From Sphingosinicella terrae (GTDB lineage Bacteria > Pseudomonadota > Alphaproteobacteria > Sphingomonadales > Sphingomonadaceae), in the NCBI RefSeq assembly GCF_003347635.1, contig NZ_QDFY01000008.1, forward strand, positions 1 to 64,000: a stretch of 64,000 nt of DNA, in the 5' to 3' direction. Below the pieces are notes generated by a model. It saw only the letters and a program-made list of their open reading frames with translations. It ran no database searches and was not told where the DNA came from. This document shows positions 35,106-45,341 of the stretch, piece by piece. Within the stretch, counting starts at the first letter, position 1; each line of letters begins with the position of its first letter. The position numbers and the translations under genes are program-made.

Positions 35106-35825
35106 ATGTCCGGAGCCGCCACTGTCGGCAAGACTGCCTCCACGGCCGCCGAACCGCGGGTCGGCGATGCCTTGGCTTCGCTCGAGGCGCTCGGCAGCGC
35201 AGCGGTCCGCGAGGGGATGGCGCGCTACGGCATCGTGGCGTCGCGCGCGTTCGGGGTCGGCGTCGGCGAGATCCGCCGGCTGGCCAAGGCGTCGGGACGC
35301 GACCAGGCGCTCGCCGAGGCCCTCTGGCACACCGGCTGGTACGAGGCGCGGCTGCTCGCCGTGTTCGTCGCCGATCCGACCAAGGTGACTCCGGAGCTGA
35401 TGGACCGATGGGCCGCCGATTTCGAGAATTGGGCGGATTGCGACACCGCCTGTTTCGACCTGTTCGACCGAACGCGGCATGCCTTCGCCGCGGTCGATCG
35501 ATGGGCCGGAGATCCGCGCGAATTCGTCAGGCGCGCCGCCTTCGCCCTGCTCGCCAGCCTCGCCCTCCACGACAAGAAATGCGAAGATGGGCCGTTCCGC
35601 GAGCGGCTTGCGCTGATCGAGGCCGCCGCGGACGATCCGCGCAACTTTGTCAAGAAAGGGGTGAGCTGGGCGCTGCGCGCGATCGGCCGCCGCAAGAGCG
35701 CAGCGCTCCAGGGCGAGGCGCGGCGGCTCGCCGAGCGGCTCGCCGGCTCGGGCGACCGCACCGCGCGGTGGATCGGCAAGGATGCGCTGAGGGACTTCGA
35801 CAAGGCAGCCGCTGCCCGGGGTTGA
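35106..35825 (+). CDS. AlkD-like HEAT-repeat DNA alkylation repair protein
   Basis: A 239-residue all-helical protein of the DNA alkylation repair (AlkC/AlkD) family. Recognisable features are VGVGEIRRLAKASGRDQALAEALWHTGWYEARLLAVFVADP, WADCDTACFDLF, AFALLASLALHDK and FVKKGVSWALRAIGRRK, the last being the DNA-facing basic helix. AlkD glycosylases excise bulky N3- and N7-alkylpurines without base flipping. The Trp and Asp residues of the active site (WADCD) are present. The start at 35106 is the first ATG. It is divergent from paaA and convergent with a small gene, so it is probably its own unit. Confidence 0.87.
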   Translation: MSGAATVGKTASTAAEPRVGDALASLEALGSAAVREGMARYGIVASRAFGVGVGEIRRLAKASGRDQALAEALWHTGWYEARLLAVFVADPTKVTPELMDRWAADFENWADCDTACFDLFDRTRHAFAAVDRWAGDPREFVRRAAFALLASLALHDKKCEDGPFRERLALIEAAADDPRNFVKKGVSWALRAIGRRKSAALQGEARRLAERLAGSGDRTARWIGKDALRDFDKAAAARG

Positions 35826-35831
35826 GCGGCC

Positions 35832-36170
35832 TTATTGCGGGATGCCGCGCGCCACCAGCGCCGCCTCGGCCCTCGCGAAGCGAGCCTCGTCGGCGAGATC
35901 GACGGAGACGATGAGGTCGTCGATGATCCGGATCAGATAGTAGAGCGGCACGAAGCCCCGCCGATCGTCTGGCGGCGCCGCATTGGCGAGGCCGGGGACG
36001 AGATGCTCGCCCCCGGCCTGCGCCGGCCGTTGCCCCTCCGGCCAGAAGACGGTCTCGCCGAGGCGATATCGATGCTCGCCGACGTCGCCCCAGCGGAAGG
36101 CGATGGTGAGGCCGCCTCCCTCCTCGCCCTCGTCGAGGAGCAGCCAGTTGTTGAGGCCCATCAGCGCCAT
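35832..36170 (-). CDS. unrecognised small protein
   Basis: A 112-residue acidic protein with no signal peptide or membrane helix. It reads MALMGLNNWLLLDEGEEGG, then GEHRYRLGETVFWPEG, and ends in a helix LADEARFARAEAALVARGIPQ. No family was recognised. The start at 36170 is chosen because it lies after the stop of the upstream autotransporter gene (36199); the ribosome binding site is weak. It follows that gene in the same direction at 28 bases and could be cotranscribed with it. Confidence 0.55.
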   Translation of the reverse strand: MALMGLNNWLLLDEGEEGGGLTIAFRWGDVGEHRYRLGETVFWPEGQRPAQAGGEHLVPGLANAAPPDDRRGFVPLYYLIRIIDDLIVSVDLADEARFARAEAALVARGIPQ

Positions 36171-36198
36171 CGGCTCACCGTCTCGCCTCTCCGCGTCT

Positions 36199-39100
36199 TC
36201 AGAATTCTCCCGCCAGTCCGACGCGGACGAGATTGTTGTCGTGGCCGGCGAGCGCGAAGCCGGCGGTGACGGCAATCGGGATGTCGGCCTCGAAGCGGTG
36301 AGCGATCGATCCGCCGACCGCCTGCTGACCGCGGAAATGGCTGCCGTTCAGCACCCACGCCGTGCGGCCGGGCTCGGATGGCATCGGCGCATGACCGAGC
36401 GCCGCCGCGGCGGCCGTGCCCGACCGGGCGTCCCGCCGATCGATCTGCATCGCCGCGTCCAGGCGGCCGATATCGCCGGGGCCGAAATCCGACAAAGCGA
36501 GATTGCCGGCCGCATCCGAAGTCACGAAAGCGGTCGCGCCGGTCTGTGCGGCGCGGCTCGCCGCCGAGCCCAGGCCGGCGAAGGTGTAGGTCGAGGCCGA
36601 CGAGCCGAGCGAGACCTGGCCGGCACGGGTGGCGACGGCATTCTCGCCGATGGCGACGCTGCCGGGGGCGCCGGCGCTGGCATTGGCGCCCAGCGCGATC
36701 GCCGAGCGTCCCTCGGCCCGGCTCTCGCTGCCGATCGCGACCGCGCCGGTGCCGGTGGCGACATTGTTGTAGCCGAGCGCCACCGCCCCCTGCCCGGTCG
36801 CGATATTGGGATCGCCGATCGCCACCGCGCCGTTACCCAACGCGATATTGCCGGCGCCGATCGAGACGGCGGCGCCGTCGCGGGCGATCGCGCCGGTTCC
36901 CAAGGCGACGGAATTGGCGCCATTGGCATTGGCGCCCGAGCCGAGCGCGATCGCATTGGCGCCGCTCGCCGTCGGCCGATCGCCGCTGCCGTTGATCGCC
37001 AGATAGTCGGTTCGCGCCAGCGCCACGTCGGCGGTCGCCTGGGCGGCGGCGGCATTGGCGGCGGCGGTTTCGGCGATGGTCCGCGCCGACGCGGCATTGG
37101 CGAGCGCGTCGTCGGCCACCGAGCGAGCCGAAGCGGCGTTGGCGATGGCGAGTTCGGCCCGCGACTGGGCCGTGTCGGCGCGGCCGCGCGCCTCGTCGGC
37201 CGCCTGCTGCGCCGTCGCCGCATCGGCGAGGGCCTGATCGGCGGTGAGCTGCGCGGTGCCGCCGCTGGCGAGGGCCTGGGTGGCGAGGGCCTGCGCCTCG
37301 TTGGCGCGGACCTGCGCCGCGTCGGCGACGGCGCGGGCGTCGGCGGCATTGGCAAGCGCATTATTGGCCGTGCTCTGAGCCGCGGCGGCGTTGGCGATGG
37401 CGGTGTCGGCGGTGGTCTGCGCGGCTGTCGCCCGACCCAGTGCCGTCGTCGCGGTCGCCTGCGCCGCGGCGGCGTCGCCGCGCGCCGTGTCGGCCGTCCC
37501 TTGCGCCCCATTCGCAGCGGTCAAGGCGGCGGCGGCACCGGCGGCCGCATTGTTGGCGGTGCCCTGCGCGCCGGAAGCCGCCGCCACGGCATCGTTCGCC
37601 GTCGATTGCGCGGCATCGGCACTGGTCTGAGCCGAGGCCGCCTCGAGCCGCGCCCGGTCGGCCGTTCGCCGGGCGTAGTCCGCAGCGAGCAGGGCGGAAT
37701 CGGCCGTGCCCTGGGCGGCGCCCGCCGCCGCCTGCGCCGCCGCCGCCTCGGTGCGGGCGGTGTCGGCGGTCGACTGCGCCGCGGCGACATTCTCATTGGT
37801 GGCGAAGAGTTGGCCGCCGGTCACCGCGTCGGCGCTGCCGGCGGCGACATTGCCGGCGGAGACATTGACTATGGCGCGCGTGCGCTGCGCCGTCCCGACC
37901 GAGACGGTGTCGGCGACATCGGCGACGGAACCGAAGCCGATCGCGACCGCCCCCTCGGCCGAAGCGGAGCTGTAGCCGCCGAGCGCGATGCTGCCGTTGC
38001 CGGTGGAGACGGAGCGCACGCCAAGACCCACCGACTCGAATCCGGTTCCCAACGCGCCATAGCCGGCGGCGAGACTGGACACGCCGGACGCGAGCGCGCC
38101 GCCGCCGAGCGCCGTCGCCTGTCCCCCGGAGCTCCGGGCGAAGTTGCCGAGGGCGACGGACTGGGGACCGCGCGCCTCGCTGGTCGGGCCGATCGCGACG
38201 GTCCGGATATCCGCCGCCTGGGCTCCACGGCCAATCGCGATGGTGTCGGCCGCCGCCGCGCCGGCGCGCGTACCCAGCGCGATGGAGTCGGTGCCGTCGG
38301 CATGGACGGCGCCCCCGAGCGCCACGCTGCGCGTGCCCGCGGCGACCGTCCGCTCGTCCGGGGTCACAACGAGGTCGCCATTGATATTGTACCAGCCGCC
38401 GATCGCGATCGCGTCCTCGCCCGTCGTCTGGCTGAGCGTGCCGATCACGACGCTATCCTCGCCGCCGCCCCCGGTGAGATAGCCGATCACGGTGCTGCGA
38501 TCGCCATTGGCCTGGCTGCTCTCGCCGATCGCGATGCTGTTGGACGCGCCGGCGCCGGCGCCATAGCCCAGCGCCACGGACCCGCCGCCGCCGCCGGCAT
38601 AGGCGTTGACGCCGAAGGCGATGCCGTGAGCGGCCAGCGCATAGCTGTCGACGCCGAGCGCCATCGCGTTATAGCCTTCGGATCGGGCTTCGCGGCCGAG
38701 AGCGATCGTGTCGTTCCCCGTCGCCGCGGAGTCGACGCCGATCGCGACCGCATTAAGCCCAGTCACGCTGCGGCGGCCGATGGCGACGCCGTCTTCCTCC
38801 GACGCAGTCGCCTCGTCGCCGATCGCGATCGAATAGGCGCCGGCGGCGAGCGCCCTCGTCCCCAAGGCGGTGCTCGACAGGCCGTCGGCGTGTGCGAGGA
38901 AGCCGAAGGCGGCGCTATCGTCGCCCGTCGCGCGGGCGATAGCCCCGAAAGCGCTCGAATGGGCGCCGGACGCCGCCGAGCTCTCCCCGGCGGAAATGAT
39001 GCCGTCGCCGTCCAGATCGACCACCGTCCCGACGAGGACGCTCGAATCGCCCGAGGCCGCCGCCAGAGCGCCGACCGAGACGCTGCGGCTCCCGGCCGCG

Positions 39101-39450
39101 CTTGCGGACTCGCCGATGGCGACGGCACCGTCGCCGTTGGCGGAGGTGTCATAGCCGATGGCGGTCGAGCGGAGACCGGCGGCCAAAGCGGAATCGCCGA
39201 TCGCGGCCGAACCGTTGCCGGTCGACTCGGCGCCATTGCCGAGCGCCGTGCTATATTCGCCGGAAGCCACGGCGGTCGGCCCGCAGACGGTAGCCTGGAC
39301 TCCCGAGGCGGTGCCTCCGCCGGCTTCGCAGACGATCTGCGCCGCGGCTGGCGCCGAGCCGCCGAAGCTGGCACCGGCGAGAGCCAGAAAGGAGGCCCGG
39401 GCCGTCAGGCGGCGGCGCCTCCTCGTCGAGACAGCGAATTTCGACTCCAT
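36199..39450 (-). CDS. YadA-like trimeric autotransporter adhesin, paralogue 1
   Basis: A 1083-residue surface protein. It has an extended signal sequence (about 1-38, basic then hydrophobic), a head of some 30 SAIG-type repeats (about 40-520), a neck near DADAVTGGQLFATN, an Ala-rich coiled-coil stalk (about 560-800) rich in AQSTADTA-like heptads, a second SAIG block (about 813-956, starting DYLAINGSGDRPTASGANA), and a C-terminal membrane anchor ending LAGHDNNLVRVGLAGEF. It should form a trimer on the cell surface for attachment or autoagglutination. Two EF-hand-like loops (DLDGDGIISAGE at 38983-39018, NINGDLVVTPDE at 38353-38388) interrupt the head. A second copy starts 4.3 kb upstream. Confidence 0.92.
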   Translation of the reverse strand: MESKFAVSTRRRRRLTARASFLALAGASFGGSAPAAAQIVCEAGGGTASGVQATVCGPTAVASGEYSTALGNGAESTGNGSAAIGDSALAAGLRSTAIGYDTSANGDGAVAIGESASAAGSRSVSVGALAAASGDSSVLVGTVVDLDGDGIISAGESSAASGAHSSAFGAIARATGDDSAAFGFLAHADGLSSTALGTRALAAGAYSIAIGDEATASEEDGVAIGRRSVTGLNAVAIGVDSAATGNDTIALGREARSEGYNAMALGVDSYALAAHGIAFGVNAYAGGGGGSVALGYGAGAGASNSIAIGESSQANGDRSTVIGYLTGGGGEDSVVIGTLSQTTGEDAIAIGGWYNINGDLVVTPDERTVAAGTRSVALGGAVHADGTDSIALGTRAGAAAADTIAIGRGAQAADIRTVAIGPTSEARGPQSVALGNFARSSGGQATALGGGALASGVSSLAAGYGALGTGFESVGLGVRSVSTGNGSIALGGYSSASAEGAVAIGFGSVADVADTVSVGTAQRTRAIVNVSAGNVAAGSADAVTGGQLFATNENVAAAQSTADTARTEAAAAQAAAGAAQGTADSALLAADYARRTADRARLEAASAQTSADAAQSTANDAVAAASGAQGTANNAAAGAAAALTAANGAQGTADTARGDAAAAQATATTALGRATAAQTTADTAIANAAAAQSTANNALANAADARAVADAAQVRANEAQALATQALASGGTAQLTADQALADAATAQQAADEARGRADTAQSRAELAIANAASARSVADDALANAASARTIAETAAANAAAAQATADVALARTDYLAINGSGDRPTASGANAIALGSGANANGANSVALGTGAIARDGAAVSIGAGNIALGNGAVAIGDPNIATGQGAVALGYNNVATGTGAVAIGSESRAEGRSAIALGANASAGAPGSVAIGENAVATRAGQVSLGSSASTYTFAGLGSAASRAAQTGATAFVTSDAAGNLALSDFGPGDIGRLDAAMQIDRRDARSGTAAAAALGHAPMPSEPGRTAWVLNGSHFRGQQAVGGSIAHRFEADIPIAVTAGFALAGHDNNLVRVGLAGEF
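36581..37012 (-). repeat. near-identical segment shared with the second adhesin gene (copy 1)
   Basis: About 430 bases encoding the second SAIG block of paralogue 1 match 41182-41613 in paralogue 2 at a constant offset of 4601, with only scattered differences. The stalk and N-terminal head outside it are clearly diverged. This pattern fits gene conversion or a recent partial duplication. Confidence 0.85.
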
Positions 39451-39604
39451 TCCGTCCTCCCCCCGCCCGGCGGGAGGCGGCCGCGACGGCGGCTTCCCTT
39501 CCGGTCCGAATGTCGTGGCGAGGTTAGCGAGTGCGGCGGCGCGCCGCGTGGTCCGACCGTCTCAATTGATGGACTGCGCGTCCCAGCCGGCCGCCGGACG
39601 CGGT

Positions 39605-40612
39605 TCAGCCCTCGAGCTCGCGCCAGCGGGCGAACTTCTCGTGCGGCTTGTCATCGAGAGGGGTTTCGATCGGCGGCTGCGCCGCGGCCCGCTCGCGCAC
39701 CGTTCGCGGGCCGAAGCCGAAGGTGCGGCGGAAGAGCCGGCTGAAATGACTATTGTCGTGGAAGCCGTGCAGCCCGGCCAGCTCCGACACCGAGCGCCGT
39801 TCGGCCGGGTCGCAGAGCAACCGATAGATGCGGGCGAGTCGGCGGCGCTGGACGTAGGAGGCGATGCCGCCTTCGCGCTCGAAGGCGCGATAGAGGCTCG
39901 AGCGCGACGCACCGAGCTCGCGGCAGAGCGAGCCGACCTCGAGGTCGCCGGTGAGATTGCGGGAAATGTAGCGGCGGGCGCGCGATCGCAGGGTCGCCTC
40001 GGTAGGCGTCTCGGCGGCCTCGCGCCGGCCGGCCTGCCGCAACGCCCCGGCAAGCAGGTCGCGCAACAACCGCGCCATGTCGGGCAGGTCTCCGGGCGCA
40101 CAATCCTCGAGCGCCGCGGGAAGATCGCGCAGGAAGCCGGCGAACAGGGCACCCATGCCGCCTCTCAGGACGACGCCATGGACCTCGGCCCCAGGCAAAG
40201 CGTCGTCGAGGAAGGCGCGGGGAATGGCGATGGTGATCATGTGAACCGAGCCGGCGGCGATCTTGAGCGGCCGGCTCATGTCCTGCAACGCGATATCGCC
40301 GGCTCGCAGGGTCAGCGCGACGCCGTCCGCGTCGCCGACCGCCTGGCCGGTCAGCAGGAATTGCAACGTTATGTCGTCCTTCTGATCGGCGAGGATCAAT
40401 TCGGGGGTGCGCATGAAGGTGAGCGGCCCGAGATGGATGTCGCTGATCAGGAGCGGCGGCACCCGCCAGGAGCGACCGCGGCCGTCGAAAGCGAACGGAT
40501 CCGCGGTCTCGAGGTCCCAGAAGGCCATGGCGGCCTGCCAAGTGCGAAAACGCGCTTCGGCCGGCAGGTTGGCCAGATCGAATTCCAGTCGCTCGCGCTG
40601 CGGCTCCGTCAT
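39605..40612 (-). CDS. AraC-family regulator between the two adhesin genes
   Basis: A 335-residue regulator with an N-terminal AraC-binding-like domain (about 1-190; WDLETADPFAFDGRG, DITLQFLLTGQAVGDADG) and a C-terminal AraC helix-turn-helix pair, VGSLCRELGASRSSLYRAFEREGG and ELAGLHGFHDNSHFSRLFRRTFGFGPRTVRE. The N-terminal half is of the kind seen in FeaR and other activators that sense aromatic or amine compounds. ATG at 40612 follows GGGGATCTC. It lies between the two trimeric adhesin genes in the same direction, so it may control them. Confidence 0.9.
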   Translation of the reverse strand: MTEPQRERLEFDLANLPAEARFRTWQAAMAFWDLETADPFAFDGRGRSWRVPPLLISDIHLGPLTFMRTPELILADQKDDITLQFLLTGQAVGDADGVALTLRAGDIALQDMSRPLKIAAGSVHMITIAIPRAFLDDALPGAEVHGVVLRGGMGALFAGFLRDLPAALEDCAPGDLPDMARLLRDLLAGALRQAGRREAAETPTEATLRSRARRYISRNLTGDLEVGSLCRELGASRSSLYRAFEREGGIASYVQRRRLARIYRLLCDPAERRSVSELAGLHGFHDNSHFSRLFRRTFGFGPRTVRERAAAQPPIETPLDDKPHEKFARWRELEG

Positions 40613-40799
40613 GAGATCCCCATCCGCTTGCTGACGGAGAAAGAACGAAATTCCCGCAGCGTCAAGCGTCTCCGCCCGGCCGTCCCGCCGATGGACGGGG
40701 CCGATCCCAGGCGGTTCAGGCAGGGTCTTTATCTCAAGTGTCCAAAAGGTCGGGCGACCTATTGGGGAGATTGCAATTTTTGCGACCGGAAGCGGCGCG

Positions 40800-43790
40800 T
40801 CAGAACTCGCCGGCGAGGCCGACCCTGACCAGATTGTTGTCGTGGCCGGCAAGAGCGAAGCCGGCGGTGACGGCGAAGGGCGTCTCGGTGCCCAAGCGAT
40901 GGGCGATCGATCCGCCGATCGCCTGCTGCCCGCGAAAATGGGTGCCGTTGAGGATCCAGGCGGTCCTTCCACGCTCCGAGGGCATCGGCGCGTAGCCGAT
41001 CGCCGCCGCGGCGGCGATCCCCGAGCGGGCGTCGCGCCGGTCGATCCGGATCGCGGCGTCGAGCGCGGCGAAATCGCCCGGACCGAAATCGGCGACGGCG
41101 AGATTGCCGGCGGCGTCCGCCGTGACGTAGCTCACGGGGCCGACCTGGGCCGCCCGGCTCGCCGGCGAGGCGAGGCCCGCAAAGGTGTAGGTCGAGGCCG
41201 ACGAGCCGAGCGAGACCTGGCCGGCACGGGTGGCGACGGCATTCTCGCCGATGGCGACGCTGCCGTCGGCGCCGGCGCTGGCATTGGCGCCCAGCGCGAT
41301 CGCCGAGCGTCCCTCGGCCCGGCTCTCGCTGCCGATCGCGACCGCGCCGGTACCGGCGGCGACATTGTTGTAGCCGAGCGCCACCGCCCCCTGCCCGGTC
41401 GCGATATTGGGATCGCCGATCGCCACCGCGCCATTGCCCGAGGCGATATTGCCGGCGCCGATCGAGACGGCGGCGCCGTCGCGGGCGATCGCGCCGGTTC
41501 CCAAGGCGACGGAATTGGCGCCGCTGGCATTGGCGCCCGAGCCGAGCGCGATCGCATTGGCGCCGCTCGCCGTCGGCCGGTCGCCGCTGCCGTTGATCGC
41601 CAGATAGTCGGTCCGCTCCAGCGCTTCCTCGGCGGAAGCCTGAGCGGTCTCCGCGACGGTCAGGGCGTTGGCGGCGACGGCGCGGGCGAGCGTGGCGTTG
41701 TCCGCCGCGAGCGCCGCCGCCTGTTCGGCCGCATTCGCCCGGTCGCGGGCCTGCACGGCGACCTCCTCCGCCGTGGCCGCATTGGCCAGCGCCGTCTCGG
41801 CGATCTGGCGCGTGGCGGCGCCGCCGGCCACCGCCTGCTCGGCAAGATCCTTCGCCTCGTCAGCACGGAGCTGGGCGGCGTTCGCGACGAGGCGCGCGGA
41901 TACCGCTTCCGCCCGAGCATCGGCGGCCGTCTGCTGGGCAGCGGCGGCGTTGCCGAGCGCGGTGTCGGCCGTATCCTGCGCCGTCTCGGCGGTCGTCTGG
42001 GCCCGCGCCGCATCGGCCAGCGCCGTGTTCGCCGTCGACTGGGCTGTCGCGGCGTTGGTGAGCGCAGAGTTGGCGGTGCTCAGGGCGCCATTGGCCGTGG
42101 TTTGGGCCGTTGCGGCATCGTTGACCGCTATGTTCGCCCTATCGTGGGCGGTCGCCGCTTCGGTGCGGGCGAGATCGGCCGTATCCTGGGCCGCCGCGAC
42201 ACCCTGATTGGTGGCGAACAATTGGGCGCCGGTGACAGCGTCGGTGCTCGTCGTTGAGAGCGACCCTGCGGCCACATTGACGATCCGGCGCTGCAGCGCG
42301 CTGCTGCCGACCGACACGGTGTCGGCTACGTTGGCGACGGAATCCTGGCCCAGGGCGACCGAATTGACCGCCGTCGCGCTCGCCTGATCGCCGACCGCCG
42401 TCGCGCCCGCGGCCTCGGCCGCCGCCTGCTGGCCAAGCGCGATGGCGCTGGAAGCGGTGACGCGCGAAAGGCCGCCCAAGGCGATCCCGCCGCCGGCCGT
42501 CGAGGCGACCTCGGCATCCGATCCGATTGCGATCGAGTCGCCTCCCGCTGCCAGCGGGCCGGGGCCGCCCAAAAAGCCGCCGCCGATCGCGATCGCGTAA
42601 TTGCCCGTCGCGCGTGCGTTGAAGCCAAGGGCGACCGCGCCGCTGGTCGTGGCTAGACTGCTCCGGCCGACGGCGGTGGAACGCGCGCCCGAGGCGAGTG
42701 CCGATCGGCCCACGGCGGAGCTGTCGACGCCCGATGCGGTGCTGGACATGCCGAAGGCGGAGCTGTCCACGGCCGAGGCGATGCTCAACACGCCGAAAGC
42801 CGAGCTGGAACTGCCGGTCGCGGATGCCCTTGCGCCGGCGGCGGTGCTGTCGATGCCCGTGGCGACCGCCTGCGCCCCGAGCGCGCTGGCCAGATTCTGC
42901 TCGGCGCGGGCGCCGGCCCCGATCGCACTCGCGCCGTAGCCAAAGGCCCTCGATGTCTCGCCCGCATCGACGTTTCCGTCGAGATCGGCGTCGAACCAGC
43001 CGCCGATGGCGACGGCGCTGGGCAGGTCGGCCACGCTGAGCGAGCCGATCGCGATCGCATCATTGGCCAGGGCGTCGGCGCTTGCGCCCAGAGCGATGCT
43101 GCGGCTCCCTTGGGCAAAGCTGGCGAATCCGGCGGCGAAGCCATCGATTCCGGTGACGAGGGCTTGCGTTCCGAGCGCGGTCGCGCCCGCGGCCTGGGCC
43201 TGCGCGGCCGCGCCGAAGGCGCTCGCCCCCTGCCCTACGGCCAAGGCCGTCTCGTCAATTCCAAAGAAGCCGTCCCCGTTCCGATCCAGCCAGCCGCCGA
43301 CCGCCGTGCCGCCGGACTGAAGCGCAGCGCTGTTGACGCCGACGGCGAGGCTGCCCTGGCCATCGGCCTGAGCGCTGCCGCCGACGGCAGTGCCGCGAAG
43401 CCCCAGGGACTGGGATCCGGCGCCGACCGAGGTCGAAAGCGTACCCGTCGCCAGGGACGAGGAACCGAGCGCAGTGCTGAACGTGCCCGACGCGACCGCG
43501 GTGGAGCCGATCGCCGTCGACTCCGCCCCGGTCGCCCCCGCCACCGACCCGACCGCGGTCGAGAGGTCGCCGGCGGCGCTGCTCGACTGCCCGTAGGCGG
43601 CGGCGCTGTCGCCCGAGGCCGAGCTGCCGGTTCCGCAGGCGGTAGAGCCCGTTCCCGACGCCGTGCCGGAGCCGCAGGTCTGCGCCCATGAGGGCGCCGG
43701 CATGAGGCACAAGGCGGCCACGATGGCGACGGGCGCAACGCCGGCGCGGACCGCGTGTCGCGCGGCCGCATTGGATCGAACAGACGGCAT
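40800..43790 (-). CDS. YadA-like trimeric autotransporter adhesin, paralogue 2
   Basis: A 996-residue paralogue of the protein encoded at 36199-39450. It has a signal peptide (RAGVAPVAIVAALCLMPAPSWAQ), an N-terminal head of SAIG repeats (about 40-500), a neck (STDAVTGAQLFATNQGV), an Ala-rich stalk (about 530-720), a second SAIG block (about 726-869) and the anchor ending LAGHDNNLVRVGLAGEF. The head contains two canonical EF-hand loops, DRNGDGFFGIDE (43251-43286) and DADLDGNVDAGE (42957-42992), each preceded by GGW. Trimer formation and calcium binding are inferred from the motifs. The second block is nearly identical in DNA to that of paralogue 1. Confidence 0.92.
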   Translation of the reverse strand: MPSVRSNAAARHAVRAGVAPVAIVAALCLMPAPSWAQTCGSGTASGTGSTACGTGSSASGDSAAAYGQSSSAAGDLSTAVGSVAGATGAESTAIGSTAVASGTFSTALGSSSLATGTLSTSVGAGSQSLGLRGTAVGGSAQADGQGSLAVGVNSAALQSGGTAVGGWLDRNGDGFFGIDETALAVGQGASAFGAAAQAQAAGATALGTQALVTGIDGFAAGFASFAQGSRSIALGASADALANDAIAIGSLSVADLPSAVAIGGWFDADLDGNVDAGETSRAFGYGASAIGAGARAEQNLASALGAQAVATGIDSTAAGARASATGSSSSAFGVLSIASAVDSSAFGMSSTASGVDSSAVGRSALASGARSTAVGRSSLATTSGAVALGFNARATGNYAIAIGGGFLGGPGPLAAGGDSIAIGSDAEVASTAGGGIALGGLSRVTASSAIALGQQAAAEAAGATAVGDQASATAVNSVALGQDSVANVADTVSVGSSALQRRIVNVAAGSLSTTSTDAVTGAQLFATNQGVAAAQDTADLARTEAATAHDRANIAVNDAATAQTTANGALSTANSALTNAATAQSTANTALADAARAQTTAETAQDTADTALGNAAAAQQTAADARAEAVSARLVANAAQLRADEAKDLAEQAVAGGAATRQIAETALANAATAEEVAVQARDRANAAEQAAALAADNATLARAVAANALTVAETAQASAEEALERTDYLAINGSGDRPTASGANAIALGSGANASGANSVALGTGAIARDGAAVSIGAGNIASGNGAVAIGDPNIATGQGAVALGYNNVAAGTGAVAIGSESRAEGRSAIALGANASAGADGSVAIGENAVATRAGQVSLGSSASTYTFAGLASPASRAAQVGPVSYVTADAAGNLAVADFGPGDFAALDAAIRIDRRDARSGIAAAAAIGYAPMPSERGRTAWILNGTHFRGQQAIGGSIAHRLGTETPFAVTAGFALAGHDNNLVRVGLAGEF
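41182..41613 (-). repeat. near-identical segment shared with the first adhesin gene (copy 2)
   Basis: Partner of 36581-37012. Both encode DYLAINGSGDRPTASGANA onward through the second head block. Differences are mostly silent or replace single residues, such as N for S in GANANGAN/GANASGAN. Confidence 0.85.
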
Positions 43791-43964
43791 GATTCACCTC
43801 CCCCGATCCCGCAGAGGGAGCGCCCCGTCCCGGCGGGACCCAAGACAGAAGGCGTGGGCGCCGGAGGAGGCTAACATTCGCCGGCGGGTCTCTCAACGCG
43901 GGCGACACCCACCCAATAGGGTGGTGAGCCACGCACAAACCGGATCAGGCCGGGGCGCCGCCGG

Positions 43965-45167
<1,203 letters not shown>

Positions 45168-45170
45168 GAA

Positions 45171-45341
45171 GGGTCCAAACTCGCTACTGGAGGTGGTCGT
45201 GACGGAGTGTAGTTTGTTGTTCCGCAAGAAGCGAGGGAGGGAGCGATGTAGGTGCATCGTGACCGACCGAGCGACGCAGCCGGGCAGCAAAGGACACCCG
45301 CCGCTTCGCGGTCGGCCTCCTCCAGTAGCGGGTTTGGATCC
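45171..45341. mobile_element. 171-bp MITE-like element with 23-bp terminal inverted repeats
   Basis: The ends 45171-45193 (GGGTCCAAACTCGCTACTGG then AGG) and 45319-45341 are complementary over 23 bases with two mismatches. The interior has no gene and is purine-rich around 45228-45245. It fills the gap between paaI and paaJ and its right end touches the paaI stop codon. No transposase is present and no flanking target duplication was confirmed, so it may be a large intergenic hairpin rather than a mobile unit. Confidence 0.55.

Noticed and set aside
39102-39374. Short tandem DNA similarity in the adhesin head, considered as a CRISPR array
   Set aside because: The units are in-frame coding repeats of about 14 codons with degenerate sequence, without constant repeats or unique spacers, and no cas gene is present.
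35983-39744. A 1253-codon open frame on the plus strand opposite the first adhesin gene
   Set aside because: It is antisense to a protein with clear signal peptide, repeats and membrane anchor, and its Gly/Arg/Ala-rich sequence mirrors the repeats in the other frame. It is a GC-rich shadow.
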